This document shows positions 44,130-53,379 of a stretch of 64,000 bases of DNA, piece by piece. Position numbers and translations under genes: made by a program. Every line of letters starts with the position of its first letter. The stretch's first letter is position 1. Under the pieces are notes generated by a model. The model had not been told where the DNA came from. It saw nothing but the letters and a program-made list of their open reading frames with translations, and ran no database searches. Source of the stretch: Tectiglobus sp965223355 (GTDB lineage: Bacteria; Pseudomonadota; Alphaproteobacteria; Rhizobiales; Hyphomicrobiaceae); assembly GCA_965223355.1 (NCBI GenBank), contig CBDCWE010000003.1, positions 2,666,001 to 2,730,000 of the forward strand, given 5' to 3'.

Positions 44130-45098
44130 TTAACTTTTACCAGGTTGCCAAACAGATACAAGACCGTCAAGAGTAAGTATGCCGAGTTGTTGGGCGGACG
44201 TTGCCGACTTGCCAACATAGTCCACAGCTTTGAGGAGAATGCGCGCAAGGAAGCTGCTGATCGCATCGGCCAGTGGCCAGCTTAGGTCCTTTTCCGGCTG
44301 CCAATCGACGACCTTGAGGTCGGCCCTGATTTTGTGCTTTTCAACCATCCAGGCGACCGCCTTGTCCTCGCCGCCAATGGCGTCGATGAGCTTGTGCTTA
44401 AGGGCTGAACGCCCGACATATATCCGGCCTTCACGCAAGCCAGGAACGTCGTCGGCCTTGATCTTCCGCCGGCTTTCAACGAGGCCCAGGAACCACTTTT
44501 GGCTGTCAGCGATCATTTCCTCCGTGACACGGCGGGCATCCGGAGAGAGCGGCTGGAACGGTGATGGGACCGCCTTGAGACTGCCGCTCTTTACCTCATT
44601 TATCTTGACACCGATTTTGTCGAGCAGGCCCGTGAACTCCGGCCACTGCATGATCACGCCAACCGAACCGGTAATCGAGTTGCCGCGGGCGACAATGTGG
44701 TCCGATGCGAGGCCGGCAATGTAGGCGGCCGATGCGGCGACCGTGCCAAATTGTGCGGCGACCGGCTTCTTGGCGGCAATGGCGCGGATTTCCTCGAACA
44801 GCGCTTCAGCGCCGGTCGTCGTCCCGCCCGGGCTGTTGATGGCCAGCACCACACCTCTGACGTGTCTGGCCTTGGCGATTTGGCGCAACATTTTCAATTG
44901 TTTGCGGTCTTCGGTGATCAAACCCGTAATGGCAACCCGGGCAATCTGGGGTTGGCCGAAAAGTTGTCGGGCGCCGCCGCCCGTGTAGGCAAAGACCGCA
45001 AGGGCGGCAATGATCGCGATAATCGCCAGGCCGCGCCAAAATCCAACCTTTCGGCGCAAGCGGCGGCGATCGAGTATACTTTCAGTTTCGAAGCTCAT
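44130..45098 (-). CDS. sppA: Signal peptide peptidase SppA, short form (S49 family)
   Basis: 322 residues. A basic N-terminus and one transmembrane anchor (about 18-40) are followed by a single S49 domain. The nucleophile Ser lies in TVAASAAYIAG and the general base Lys in INEVKSGSLKAV, the arrangement of 36-kDa-type SppA. It degrades leftover signal peptides at the membrane. Downstream of rpsA and upstream of ihfB. The 424-base gap to rpsA contains family A copy 5. Confidence 0.93.
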   Translation of the reverse strand: MSFETESILDRRRLRRKVGFWRGLAIIAIIAALAVFAYTGGGARQLFGQPQIARVAITGLITEDRKQLKMLRQIAKARHVRGVVLAINSPGGTTTGAEALFEEIRAIAAKKPVAAQFGTVAASAAYIAGLASDHIVARGNSITGSVGVIMQWPEFTGLLDKIGVKINEVKSGSLKAVPSPFQPLSPDARRVTEEMIADSQKWFLGLVESRRKIKADDVPGLREGRIYVGRSALKHKLIDAIGGEDKAVAWMVEKHKIRADLKVVDWQPEKDLSWPLADAISSFLARILLKAVDYVGKSATSAQQLGILTLDGLVSVWQPGKS

Positions 45099-45162
45099 GG
45101 GCTATTCCGCTCGGCTGATGTTCCTGTTTCGATCTAATACGATCCGGTTCGCGAGTTCGCTA

Positions 45163-45298
45163 GAGCAACCTGCCTTTATTCGGAATCGGAACGATCCCGA
45201 ATAAAGGCAGAAAGTTGCTCGCCTCTAAAGTGGCGATCATCTTTGTGCTTTAAGTTGGAACCGCTATAGCGGTTCCAACTTAAAGCACAAAGATGATC
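45163..45298 (-). repeat. Repeat family A, copy 5 (full length, 136 bp)
   Basis: Minus-oriented copy with TA at 45161-45162 and 45299-45300. Its first hairpin ends in CACAAAGATGATC on both sides, so it is three bases longer and more symmetric than copies 1, 2 and 4. It sits between rpsA and sppA, 65 bases upstream of sppA. Confidence 0.92.
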
Positions 45299-45522
45299 TA
45301 GCATGTATCGATTGCCACCGGATATGGGCTCGCCGGCCAGGGCAATCCAGCCGCGGGTCGCTGATTTGTTGCCCCACGTGGACCGCGGGCCGGCGAGGGA
45401 CCACCCTCGTCGGCGGCCAAATGATCGCACATTACCGGTTAACGCCCGGCAATGAACCTGAAGGCGCGCCGCGGCGCAGCCGGCGGGTCGTGCCGCGCTC
45501 CGCCCGCGCCGCCGGGCGAGGA

Positions 45523-47235
45523 TCAGTCCTCGCTGCTCTGGCGCTTCATCGCTGCGCCGAGAATATCGCCCAGCGAGGCGCCGGAGTCCGACGAACCGTA
45601 CTGCTCGACAGCTTGCTTTTCCTCCGCGATTTCCAGCGCCTTGATGGAGACGTTGATGCGTCGCGCAGATTTGTCCATCGAGGTAATAGCGGCATCGAAC
45701 TTGTCGCCAACATTGAAGCGTTCCGGGCGCTGCTCGGAGCGGTCGCGCGATAGGTCCGAACGTTTGACGAAGGTTGTAAACTCGCTGTCCGCGATCTTGA
45801 CCTCAATGCCGTTGTCCTGAACGGCGACGACTTCACAGGTCACCGGGTCGCCCCGCTTGAAACCTTCTACCGCCTCCATCGGATCGCCACCAACCTGCTT
45901 GATCCCGAGCGAAATTCGCTCCTTCGACGGATCAACATCGAGGACGACGGCGCGAACCGTGTCGCCCTTGTTGTAATCCTTGATGGCTTCGTCGCCGGAC
46001 CGGTTCCAATCGAGATCGGACAGATGAACCATACCGTCGACACCATTGTCGAGGCCGACGAACAGGCCGAACTCGGTGATATTGCGGATCGGGCCTTCGA
46101 CTTCGCTGCCTTTGGGATGGGCTGCCAGGAAGGCTTCCCAGGGGTTGTCCTGGGTCTGCTTGAGGCCGAGCGAGATGCGCCGCTTTTGCGGGTCGACCTC
46201 GAGGATCTGGATTTCAACTTGCTGACTCGTTGAGACGATCTTGCCCGGGTGGACGTTCTTTTTGGTCCAGCTCATTTCCGAGACGTGAATCAGCCCTTCG
46301 ACACCTGGTTCGAGTTCAACAAACGCTCCGTAGTCAGCGATATTGGTCACCGTTCCATCGAACTTGGCGCCCAGTGGGTATTTCGAATCGATGCTTTGCC
46401 AGGGATCGGCCTGGAGCTGTTTCATGCCGAGACTGATGCGCTGCGTATCGGGATTGATCCGTACAATCTGAACCTTAACGGTGTCACCGACGTTGACAAT
46501 CTCGGAGGGATGATTGACCCGCCGCCAGGCCATATCCGTCACATGCAGCAGGCCGTCGATACCGCCGAGATCGATGAAGGCGCCGTAGTCGGTGATGTTC
46601 TTGACAACACCGTCGATAACCTGTCCTTCGGCGAGGCGGGCGACAATGTCGGCGCGCTGCTCGGCGCGGGTCTCTTCAAGCACCGAGCGGCGTGAGACAA
46701 CGATATTGCCGCGCCGGCGATCCATCTTGAGAATCTGGAACGGCTGTTCCTGATGCATCAACGGGCCGATGTCGCGGACCGGGCGGATGTCGACCTGGCT
46801 GCCGGGCAAAAAGGCGACGGCGCCGTCGAGATCGACCGTGAAGCCGCCTTTGACCTTCGAAAAGATAACGCCTGTAACTTTTTCACCGGCTTCGAATTGC
46901 TTCTCAAGGCGGACCCAGCTTTCTTCGCGGCGTGCCTTGTCGCGGCTCAGTACGGCTTCGCCGGCAGCATTCTCAATGCGTTCGAGATAAACTTCGACTT
47001 CATCGCCGACGTTCAAATCCGGATCCTTGCCGGCAACGGCAAATTCCTTGAGTGGGACGCGGCCCTCCATCTTCAGGCCGACGTCAATGACGGCCATGTC
47101 CTTTTCAATCCCAACAATCTGGCCGCGAACGACATTGCCTTCATAGGCAACATCTTCGGCCAGTGTTTCATCGAGCATCGCGGCAAAATCATCCCTGCTC
47201 GGTGTCATTTCGTTGGGTGTTCCAGTCATACTCAT
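45523..47235 (-). CDS. rpsA: 30S ribosomal protein S1
   Basis: 570 residues with six S1 (OB-fold) repeats. The first two are divergent ribosome-binding repeats; the later ones carry clear VTNIADYGAFVELEPGVEGLIHVSEMSW-type motifs. It recruits mRNA to the 30S subunit. Downstream of aroA-cmk, the conserved alphaproteobacterial order. The acidic C-terminus ends SSED. The 234-base gap to cmk holds a CCTGCC/GGCAGG dyad near 47297. Confidence 0.98.
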   Translation of the reverse strand: MSMTGTPNEMTPSRDDFAAMLDETLAEDVAYEGNVVRGQIVGIEKDMAVIDVGLKMEGRVPLKEFAVAGKDPDLNVGDEVEVYLERIENAAGEAVLSRDKARREESWVRLEKQFEAGEKVTGVIFSKVKGGFTVDLDGAVAFLPGSQVDIRPVRDIGPLMHQEQPFQILKMDRRRGNIVVSRRSVLEETRAEQRADIVARLAEGQVIDGVVKNITDYGAFIDLGGIDGLLHVTDMAWRRVNHPSEIVNVGDTVKVQIVRINPDTQRISLGMKQLQADPWQSIDSKYPLGAKFDGTVTNIADYGAFVELEPGVEGLIHVSEMSWTKKNVHPGKIVSTSQQVEIQILEVDPQKRRISLGLKQTQDNPWEAFLAAHPKGSEVEGPIRNITEFGLFVGLDNGVDGMVHLSDLDWNRSGDEAIKDYNKGDTVRAVVLDVDPSKERISLGIKQVGGDPMEAVEGFKRGDPVTCEVVAVQDNGIEVKIADSEFTTFVKRSDLSRDRSEQRPERFNVGDKFDAAITSMDKSARRINVSIKALEIAEEKQAVEQYGSSDSGASLGDILGAAMKRQSSED

Positions 47236-47469
47236 GCAGTTTTCCTAAGCCTTTGGCTAAAGTTGCGATCATCCGCCGGTTAACAGTTCGGGCCTGCCAA
47301 GGCAGGTGCCTCCGAGGATCGCCGGCGACGGTAGGTGGCAGGCCGCAAACGCGGAACCTTCGCCACAAGCAATTGTGGCGGATCAAGCGCGTTGACGGCC
47401 GGATCAGAATGTTGTTGGCGAACGTCCGCGGTCGAAGGGGGGCCCACCAGCTGGAATTTGAGCATCAAT

Positions 47470-48105
47470 CTAGATGCTCGGCTGGCCGATCTTCCTCTTG
47501 ATCAGTTCGATTGCGGCGTCGAACGCCTGATTTATATCCAAATTGGTGGTGTCGAGCAACAGCGCATCGGCGGCCGGTCGCATTGGCGCATCTTCACGTT
47601 CTCGGTCACGCCGGTCCCGAACCCTGATCATGTCTAACACCGATGCGCGCGTGACGGGTTCGCCGCGGGCTGCAAGTTCCAGATAGCGGCGTTCGGCGCG
47701 CACTTCGGCATCGGCGGTTATGAAAAGCTTAACGTCAGCATCCGGACAGACGACCGTGCCGATGTCGCGGCCATCGATGACAGCGCCGGGCAGGCTATGA
47801 GCAAAGTCGCGCTGAAGGCTGAGTAGGGCCGTGCGAACGCCCGAATGGCGCGCGACAATCGAGGCGGCTTCGCCGGCACCGGTCAGGCGCAGGTCGGGGT
47901 CTGCCAAGGTGGTCGCATCAAGTTTGCGGGCAGCCTCGAGCGCATCAGTCTCGTTCTCGAGATCGCCTTGCGCCCGGCTGACGTCACGGGCCACTGCCCG
48001 ATAAAGCAGGCCCGAGTCCAGATAATGGTAGCCGTAATGCTCGGCAACCTTTCGTGATACCGTGCCTTTGCCGGAGGCCGCCGGCCCATCAACGGCGATG
48101 ATCAT
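47470..48105 (-). CDS. cmk: Cytidylate kinase
   Basis: 211 residues. The Walker A loop IIAVDGPAASGKGTVSRKVAEHY lies at the start, then YLDSGLLYRAVA, IDGRDIGTVVCPDADVKLFITA, and ERRYLELAARG. It phosphorylates CMP and dCMP. The ATG overlaps the aroA stop by four bases (ATGA at 48102-48105), so translation is coupled. Confidence 0.97.
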   Translation of the reverse strand: MIIAVDGPAASGKGTVSRKVAEHYGYHYLDSGLLYRAVARDVSRAQGDLENETDALEAARKLDATTLADPDLRLTGAGEAASIVARHSGVRTALLSLQRDFAHSLPGAVIDGRDIGTVVCPDADVKLFITADAEVRAERRYLELAARGEPVTRASVLDMIRVRDRRDREREDAPMRPAADALLLDTTNLDINQAFDAAIELIKRKIGQPSI

Positions 48106-49433
48106 GCCTGCTCCAATCTCGCAGGCGCCAGGTCGGCGCCGATTTCGCGCATCATGGCTGTGAACCCGGGAAAGCTGGTAGCGATGACGGTGCCGTCATC
48201 GACGGTGACGGGGGTGGCTGATGCGAGGCCGAGCACCAGGAAGGCCATGGCAATGCGGTGGTCGAGGTGGGTCTTGACCGTGCCGCCACCGGCAACAGGG
48301 CCGCCCCTCACCGTTAACGTGTCACCACTGACGATGGCTTCGACCCCGTTCGCCCGGAGGCCGTCGGCAGTCGCAGCGAGACGATCGGTTTCCTTGACCC
48401 GCAATTCGGCAAGACCGTTCATTTCCGTCTCGCCCCGTGCATAGGCTGCAACGACGGCCAAGATCGGGTATTCGTCGATCATGCTGGGGGCACGTTCGGC
48501 GGGAACCGAGACGCCCGTTAAGCGCGATGACTTTGCCCGAATGTCGGCACTCGTCTCGCCGGCTTCCTCGCGTTGGTTCTCGAAGGCGATATCGGCACCC
48601 ATCTCCGCGAGCGTGCGGTAGAAACCGGCCCGGGTCGGATTGATCAGGACGTTCTCCACGAGAATGTCGGACCCGGGTGTAATCAGGGCGGCGGCAACGA
48701 CAAAGGCGGCCGAGCTGGGATCGCCGGGGATGATCAATTCCCGCGCTGCCAGTTCCGCCTCACCTTCGACCGTGATGCGCGACTGATACTCGTTTGGCGC
48801 AATTGTAACCTTGGCGCCGAAATAGCGCAGCATGCGCTCCGTGTGATCGCGTGTTGGCTCGGTTTCGATCACCGTCGTGGCGCCGCGGGCATGCAAACCC
48901 GCCAAAAGCACGGCCGACTTGACCTGCGCCGATGGCACCGGAAGCTCATATTCCAAGGGTAGCAAATCGGCACTGCCCGTCACGGTCAGCGGCAATGTTT
49001 CGCGATTGTCCGTGACCGTCAGGCCCATCTGGCGCAAGGGCGCCAGAACGCGGCCCATCGGCCGGCTGCTGAGTGAGGCATCGCCAACCAGCGTGGCGGT
49101 GACGGGATGGCCGGCAATGACCCCGAGCATCAGCCGCGCACCGGTGCCCGAGTTGCCGAAGTCGAGCGCTTTGTCTGACGGCTGGCCGAGGCCACCAATG
49201 CCGGCACCGCACACGGTCCAGATGTCGCCGTCCTTGCCGGCCGGTGCGCCGAGCGCGGTGAGTGCGCGGGCGGTATTCAAGACGTCTTCGCCCTCCAACA
49301 GCCCGGTTATGCGGGTTGTGCCGGTGGCCAAGGCACCAAATATAAGCGCGCGGTGGGAGAGTGATTTGTCGCCGGGCACGCTGACCTTGCCCGTGAGCGC
49401 GGTGGAGCGTCGGGCGGTGATTGGCAACGGCAT
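48102..49433 (-). CDS. aroA: 3-phosphoshikimate 1-carboxyvinyltransferase (EPSP synthase)
   Basis: 443 residues. GKVSVPGDKSLSHRALIFGALA near the start, GNSGTGARLM, and LRVKETDRLAATADGL near residue 340 are EPSP synthase signatures. The active-site loop has Ala after GNSGTG (GTGARL), as in class II (CP4-like) enzymes; glyphosate response cannot be inferred from that alone. The ATG at 49433 has GGAGG seven bases upstream; the open frame to 49544 is not family sequence and runs into repeat C. Confidence 0.96.
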   Translation of the reverse strand: MPLPITARRSTALTGKVSVPGDKSLSHRALIFGALATGTTRITGLLEGEDVLNTARALTALGAPAGKDGDIWTVCGAGIGGLGQPSDKALDFGNSGTGARLMLGVIAGHPVTATLVGDASLSSRPMGRVLAPLRQMGLTVTDNRETLPLTVTGSADLLPLEYELPVPSAQVKSAVLLAGLHARGATTVIETEPTRDHTERMLRYFGAKVTIAPNEYQSRITVEGEAELAARELIIPGDPSSAAFVVAAALITPGSDILVENVLINPTRAGFYRTLAEMGADIAFENQREEAGETSADIRAKSSRLTGVSVPAERAPSMIDEYPILAVVAAYARGETEMNGLAELRVKETDRLAATADGLRANGVEAIVSGDTLTVRGGPVAGGGTVKTHLDHRIAMAFLVLGLASATPVTVDDGTVIATSFPGFTAMMREIGADLAPARLEQA

Positions 49434-49531
49434 TGATCGGCCTCCAATTTGTCCGAAAGTGGCCGCATCGAGGCCATGGCGCAACATGAAATCGGTGGCC
49501 GGCGGGCGTCTTTCGGATCCTCTGCTCAGGT

Positions 49532-49688
49532 CACGGGTTTCCAAAGGGCAATGCCCTTTGGCGGGATCGTTAAGGGCGGAGCCCTTAACATATCGCCGCT
49601 TGGCGGCGATCCTTGAGGAGCTTTCAGCCCCTCAAACACCCCGACCAGGGGACCCAGCCCCTGGACCCCAAACTTGTCCAGAGGTTCC
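49532..49688 (-). repeat. Repeat family C, copy 2
   Basis: Read on the minus strand it starts GGAACCTCTGGACAAG, then CCAGGGG(C)/CCCCTGG, GAGGGGCTG/AGCTCCTC, ATCGCCGC/GCGGCGAT, TTAAGGGC/GCCCTTAA, and CCAAAGGGC/GCCCTTTGG, ending near GGAAACCCGTG without the distal terminal repeat. It lies between divergent aroA and the TIGR02300 gene. Confidence 0.85.
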
Positions 49689-49811
49689 TTATCGGCGCCA
49701 TAGAGCCAAGTCGTGGTAGCTCTGTCAACGCGCGCTGTTTTCCGATTTCGTTTTGACATGCCGCGATTGTCGTGGCAGACGGCTGCAGTTTTTCAGTTGA
49801 TGAGGTTCGCA

Positions 49812-50213
49812 ATGGCGACGAAAGAAGCGCGCGGAACAAAGCGCACCTGTCAGAATCCCGAGTGCGGTTCCAGATTCTACGATCTTAATCGGGATCCGAT
49901 CACCTGTCCGATATGTGAAGCCGAGTATCAGTTGGCGCCGGCTGCGGTCGAAGAGGAAACCGAAGACGTGGCGGAGACGGTTGAAACGACTGCCGCTGCG
50001 GCAACGCCGACTTCGACCGCGAGCGCGGTCGATGCCGGCGACGGCGATGAAGTGAGCGATGATGATGCGCTGGTCAGCCTTGAAGACGCCGATGCGGAAA
50101 TCGAAGGCGACACCAGCGACGACGACGACACATTCCTTGAAGAGGAAGATGACGAAGGCGGTGATGTAAGCGGACTAATCGGACCGGTCGGTGATGATGA
50201 CGATGAAACCTGA
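49812..50213 (+). CDS. TIGR02300-family protein (FYDLN acid protein)
   Basis: 133 residues. The conserved N-terminus MATKEARGTKRTCQNPECGSRFYDLNRDPITCPICEAE has a four-cysteine zinc ribbon (C-x4-C...C-x2-C) and the FYDLN motif. The remainder is low-complexity and very acidic, with Asp/Glu tracts. Found widely next to aroA in alphaproteobacteria; function unknown. The ATG at 49812 has GAGG six bases upstream. Divergent from aroA. Confidence 0.93.
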   Translation: MATKEARGTKRTCQNPECGSRFYDLNRDPITCPICEAEYQLAPAAVEEETEDVAETVETTAAAATPTSTASAVDAGDGDEVSDDDALVSLEDADAEIEGDTSDDDDTFLEEEDDEGGDVSGLIGPVGDDDDET

Positions 50214-50252
50214 TGGGGATCAGCGATCCGGGCGTCCGTGACATTTGGTTGC

Positions 50253-50356
50253 TTAGTGGTCGCACTCACCTAAAAATGCGCAGTGAGATGCGCTGGCCCG
50301 GCGCCGGCGTTGCAGCGGCGTTGCTCAACGCATAATGATCGACCGATGGGTCAAAG
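50253..50356 (+). repeat. Composite of repeats D and E (copy 3)
   Basis: It starts GTGGTCGCACTCACCTAAAAATGCGC (like repeat D), continues GC-rich, then TTGCTCAACGCATAATGATCGACC...AGTGATCG (like the end of repeat E). Its end merges with a truncated family A copy. The order here suggests D and E are the two ends of one longer decayed repeat. Confidence 0.4.
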
Positions 50357-50433
50357 TGATCGCCACTTTAGAGGCGAGCAACTTTCTGCCTTTATTCAGG
50401 ATCGTTCCGATTCCGAATAAAGGCAGGTTGCTC
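50356..50433 (+). repeat. Repeat family A, copy 6 (left-truncated)
   Basis: GTGATCGCCACTTTAGAGGCGAGCAAC and the complete second hairpin, ending at TA 50434-50435; the first hairpin is absent. Directly followed by family C copy 3. Confidence 0.85.
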
Positions 50434-50435
50434 TA

Positions 50436-50556
50436 GAAACCGCTGAACCAACTTGGGGTCCAGGGGATGATCCCCTGGTTGGGGAGTATGAGGGGCGGAC
50501 AAGCCCCTCATCGATCGCCGTGAAACGGCGATGTGTTAAGGGCGCCGTCAACGGCG
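50436..50556 (+). repeat. Repeat family C, copy 3 (partial)
   Basis: The start GAAACCGCTGAACCAAC is degenerate. CCAGGGGATGATCCCCTGG and GAGGGGCGGACAAGCCCCTC are perfect, ATCGCCGTGAAACGGCGAT is close, and the array stops after TTAAGGGCGCCG. The last hairpin and distal end are missing. Confidence 0.8.
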
Positions 50557-51357
50557 GAGAGTTTGGCAAACTCATCATCGAGCGCCGCCGGCGCATCGTC
50601 GACAATCGCCCGCACCAGTGCGCAGCGAATGCTTGGCAGGCCTGCGATCCTCGAGGTTTACGTCAGAACACAGCGCTCCGTTCCGCTCATCCGATCCGCC
50701 GATGCCCGCCCTCAATCGCTGCGCCCCAACCGAAACCACGTGCCTGCAAGCGTGTCGAGTGATGGGCTTTTCAGCAGCGTGTTAGGTCATACCAGCCCGC
50801 ATAATTATTGATCCGTTTCACCGAAGCGATTTTTGTCGTCAGTGAGGCGGATGTCGTGCCGTGGTCCACGGACCACAAACGGTGCCCAATGCAGCTGGCG
50901 GCAAAAGGCGCCCGGCCCCATGAAGCGGGTCAATAATTGTGCGGGCTGGAATCAAGATGTCCCAGGCTCACGGACGTTGCACGATCTGTCTCCGGGGGCG
51001 GGCAGCCGGTCGTCAACGCCGGTGACCATCGGCGTGTGCGTTGGCGGCAATGTTGTCCGGGTCGGCGCGGCGACGGGTCCCCTCATTTGCCGTACAGGCC
51101 GACGCTTGTTCGCAAGAACGGACCGACCTTGCGGATCAATGCCGTCCGTCCAGCCGGGCAGGCCGTCGCAGAACCGTTAGATTTCTCGCCGCAGGGGCTT
51201 CACAAGGGGGGTTCGGATTGATATAGACAGCGCTCTTTCGTCGATCGATCCGAAACACCTGCGCAGTGTCCTTGGGCGCAACACTTGGATATTGATCGCG
51301 TGCGGGCCTGGGAATGGCAAAGCATGCGCTTGCTGGTCGCAAGCTCACACAAGGTAA
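50557..51357. other. 801-bp stretch with no recognised gene
   Basis: Short open frames exist on both strands but none has a convincing ribosome site or protein-like composition. A perfect GTGGTCCACGGACCAC dyad occurs near 50861. The final part must contain the promoter of the downstream initiator tRNA gene. Confidence 0.4.
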
Positions 51358-51434
<77 letters not shown>

Positions 51435-51443
51435 ATTGATTGG

Positions 51444-52738
51444 TGTCCGACCCGGAGACATAGGTAACAGATCGTTCCTAAGACATGGGTGACACCCTCG
51501 AGCCGAACGGGGTATCGATAGTTTGCAAGGTTTTCTGTTCTAAGTCTATGTATCCGAGATCGTAGGCCATGAAGCTTACGAGCCAGATGCCGTCGTCGAC
51601 TTCCTTTATTCCAAGCCTCTGTCCGGCCATGACGGTTGAGATGTTGATCTTCTTGCGGTGCATGCAGATGCGTCCGCATGACGTCACGAGCACGTCGCGA
51701 TCGTGCAGCGGATAGTCGATCTCCGGCAGGCCCTGGTAGGGTCGCGGCGCTGCGCGATAGACGTCTGCAGGTATTTTCATGTCGAGTGCTTCGTGAGGGC
51801 GTTCGTCATTGAACTCGCTCATAAATTCATCGAAGCGGGCCTGCTGCTGAAGACTGTTTGCGGCAGCGGGGCGGCATGCCTCCTTCTTCAAGGTCAGATG
51901 CATGCGCTCATGGCGGCCGTTCTGGTGCGGGTTGCCGGGTTTGATGCGCTCGATCGCGATGCCGAGACGCAGCCACCACACCGATAGCCTGGAGAGATTG
52001 TAGAGCCCGTTCGGGCTGGCGAAGGGGAGGCCGTTGTCGGTGCGGATAGCATCCGGCAGGCCGCGCTCCTGGAACAGGCGCACGAAGGCGTCGAAGGCGC
52101 CGGCCTCTTTGGTCGATTGCAAGGCTTCGCACATCAGGATGAAGCGCGAGGCCTGGTCGGTGACGGTGAGGGGGTAACAGTAGTTGCGGTTGGCGAGCTT
52201 GAACTCGCCCTTGAAGTCGGCGCACCACAACTGATTGGGCTGGGCGACCTCGGTGAGCGCGGTGCCCTTGGCCTTGCCGCGGCGGGTTTTGGCGCGTTTG
52301 ACCAGGCCGTAGCGGTCGAGGACGGCGTGGACGGTGGATTTGGCGGGCACGCGGATGTCGCCGGCGAGCCGCCGGACGAGCAGTTCGCGGATCTTGCGTG
52401 CGCCCCAGTTGGGCTTCTCGCGCTTGATGCGCACGATCAAGGCCTCGACCTGGGCCGGCAGCTGGTTGGCGTAGCGCCACGGCCGGCGCGAGCGGTCGGT
52501 CAGCGCTTCAACGCCGTGCTCCTTGTAGCGGTTGAAGATCTTGTAGCCGGTTTTGCGGGAGATCGCGAACTCGCGGCAGACGTCTGACATTGCCTCGCCT
52601 TCGAGGATGCGGGCAACGAAGCGGACACGTTCGTCCATCACCGAACTCTCTTTCCACGGCATCAACACCTCCCGCAAAATGCGGAAAGTGTTACCTATGT
52701 GTCCGGTACGAAGTGTCACCTATGTCTCGGGTCGGGCA
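51444..52738 (-). mobile_element. IS481-family insertion sequence, element 1
   Basis: About 1,295 bp with terminal inverted repeats TGTCCGACCCGGAGACATAGGT (left) and TGCCCGACCCGAGACATAGGT (inverted right), TG...CA ends, and one transposase gene. No direct duplication is seen at the flanks (GATTGG left, GTGGAA right). It separates tRNA-fMet and tRNA-Thr. Confidence 0.85.
51478..52662 (-). CDS. IS481-family transposase (element 1)
   Basis: 394 residues. The N-terminal helix-turn-helix (SDVCREFAISRKTGYKIFNRY) is followed by an rve integrase core: Asp in LWCADFKGEF, Asp in AIRTDNGLPF, Glu in QNGRHERMHLTLK, all present. A beta-rich C-terminal domain (about 320-394) follows, common in the longer IS481 members. 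The ATG at 52662 has GGGAGG about six bases upstream. Apparently intact. Confidence 0.92.
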   Translation of the reverse strand: MPWKESSVMDERVRFVARILEGEAMSDVCREFAISRKTGYKIFNRYKEHGVEALTDRSRRPWRYANQLPAQVEALIVRIKREKPNWGARKIRELLVRRLAGDIRVPAKSTVHAVLDRYGLVKRAKTRRGKAKGTALTEVAQPNQLWCADFKGEFKLANRNYCYPLTVTDQASRFILMCEALQSTKEAGAFDAFVRLFQERGLPDAIRTDNGLPFASPNGLYNLSRLSVWWLRLGIAIERIKPGNPHQNGRHERMHLTLKKEACRPAAANSLQQQARFDEFMSEFNDERPHEALDMKIPADVYRAAPRPYQGLPEIDYPLHDRDVLVTSCGRICMHRKKINISTVMAGQRLGIKEVDDGIWLVSFMAYDLGYIDLEQKTLQTIDTPFGSRVSPMS

Positions 52739-52747
52739 GTGGAATTT

Positions 52748-52823
52748 TGGTGCCGCAAGAGGGACTCGAACCCCCGACCCCCTGATTACAAATCAGGTGC
52801 ACTACCAACTGTGCTATTGCGGC
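52748..52823 (-). tRNA. tRNA-Thr (anticodon TGT)
   Basis: 76 nt on the minus strand with an encoded CCA. Acceptor stem GCCGCAA/TTGCGGC, D-arm GCAC..GTGC, anticodon arm CCTGA-TTTGTAA-TCAGG giving anticodon TGT (reads ACA), T-arm GGGGGTTCGAGTCCCTC. All stems pair well. The IS481-type element ends ten bases beyond the CCA. Confidence 0.95.
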
Positions 52824-52903
52824 TTTGTTAATGTTTTCAGATAGTTAATCAAAACCAGGCGCGCTAGAAATTTTCATATGGTGATCGAAGTAGCCCAGAC
52901 CTA

Positions 52904-53032
52904 GTGTTCCTAATCCGACGGATGCTGGCCATCCGTCTGCGCCGGAAAACTAGGCTAGCCTTTTGTTCGTGTTCTGGAGCAACAGACGCTTGACGACTTC
53001 CACCCGGGAAGCAAGCGTCTGATCCAGAACAC
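52904..53032. repeat. Second putative MITE (129 bp), TA-flanked
   Basis: The ends GTGTTCCTAATCCGACGG and, inverted, GTGTTCTGGATCAGACGC match at about 14 of 18 positions and are flanked by TA (52902-52903, 53033-53034). The right half is itself a hairpin (GTTCTGGAGCAACAGACGCTTG / CAAGCGTCTGATCCAGAAC), the left half a smaller one (GACGGATG/CATCCGTC). A family A copy is inserted at its right TA. Confidence 0.6.
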
Positions 53033-53034
53033 TA

Positions 53035-53167
53035 GAGCAACCTGCCTTTATTCGGAATCGGAACGATCCCGAATAAAGGCAGAAAGTTGCTCGCCTCTAA
53101 AGTGGCGATCATCTTTGTGCTTTAAGTTGGAACCGCAATAGCGGTTCCAACTTAAAGCACGATGATC
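53035..53167 (-). repeat. Repeat family A, copy 7 (full length, 133 bp)
   Basis: Minus-oriented, both hairpins intact, TA at 53033-53034 and 53168-53169. It starts exactly at the TA that ends the 129-bp element, so it landed in, or shares, that target. Confidence 0.92.
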
Positions 53168-53344
53168 TAGCCAGATCCCCCCTCTCCTCTTGTTGCACGA
53201 CCTAAGCCAGGCAGCCAAATCTTTCGCAAAACCATTCTCCCCTCCAGTGAAACCTCGAATAGCGATTGTGGAGGAGCTTTTCAAGCCCGTCATCTTCTGA
53301 GATCAACCCGACAAGCTTTAGGCGGTAAACTCATAAATCCGGGC

Positions 53345-53379
53345 GCATTGGCGGCTCCAACTCAAGGCACGATGATTTA
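53345..53379 (+). repeat. Degenerate end of a family A-like repeat at the dnaE2 stop
   Basis: GCATTGGCGGCTCCAACTCAAGGCACGATGATTTA matches the right arm of the first family A hairpin with several substitutions. Its terminal TTA is the dnaE2 stop codon read on the minus strand, so the repeat may have set the C-terminus of DnaE2. The stretch 53170-53344 shows nothing else. Confidence 0.5.

Noticed and set aside
45176..45430. Open frames ending ...HFRGEQLSAFIRDRSDSE (also near 53048)
   Set aside because: Translations of family A repeats, not genes.
49526..49759. Open frames reading ...KAPQGSPPSGDMLRAPPLT... (and similar frames near 23454, 62141, 63593, 63640)
   Set aside because: They are translations of family C hairpin repeats; the same peptide recurs at every copy.
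50520..50811. Two short plus-strand open frames after family C copy 3
   Set aside because: They begin inside the repeat and have no protein-like features.
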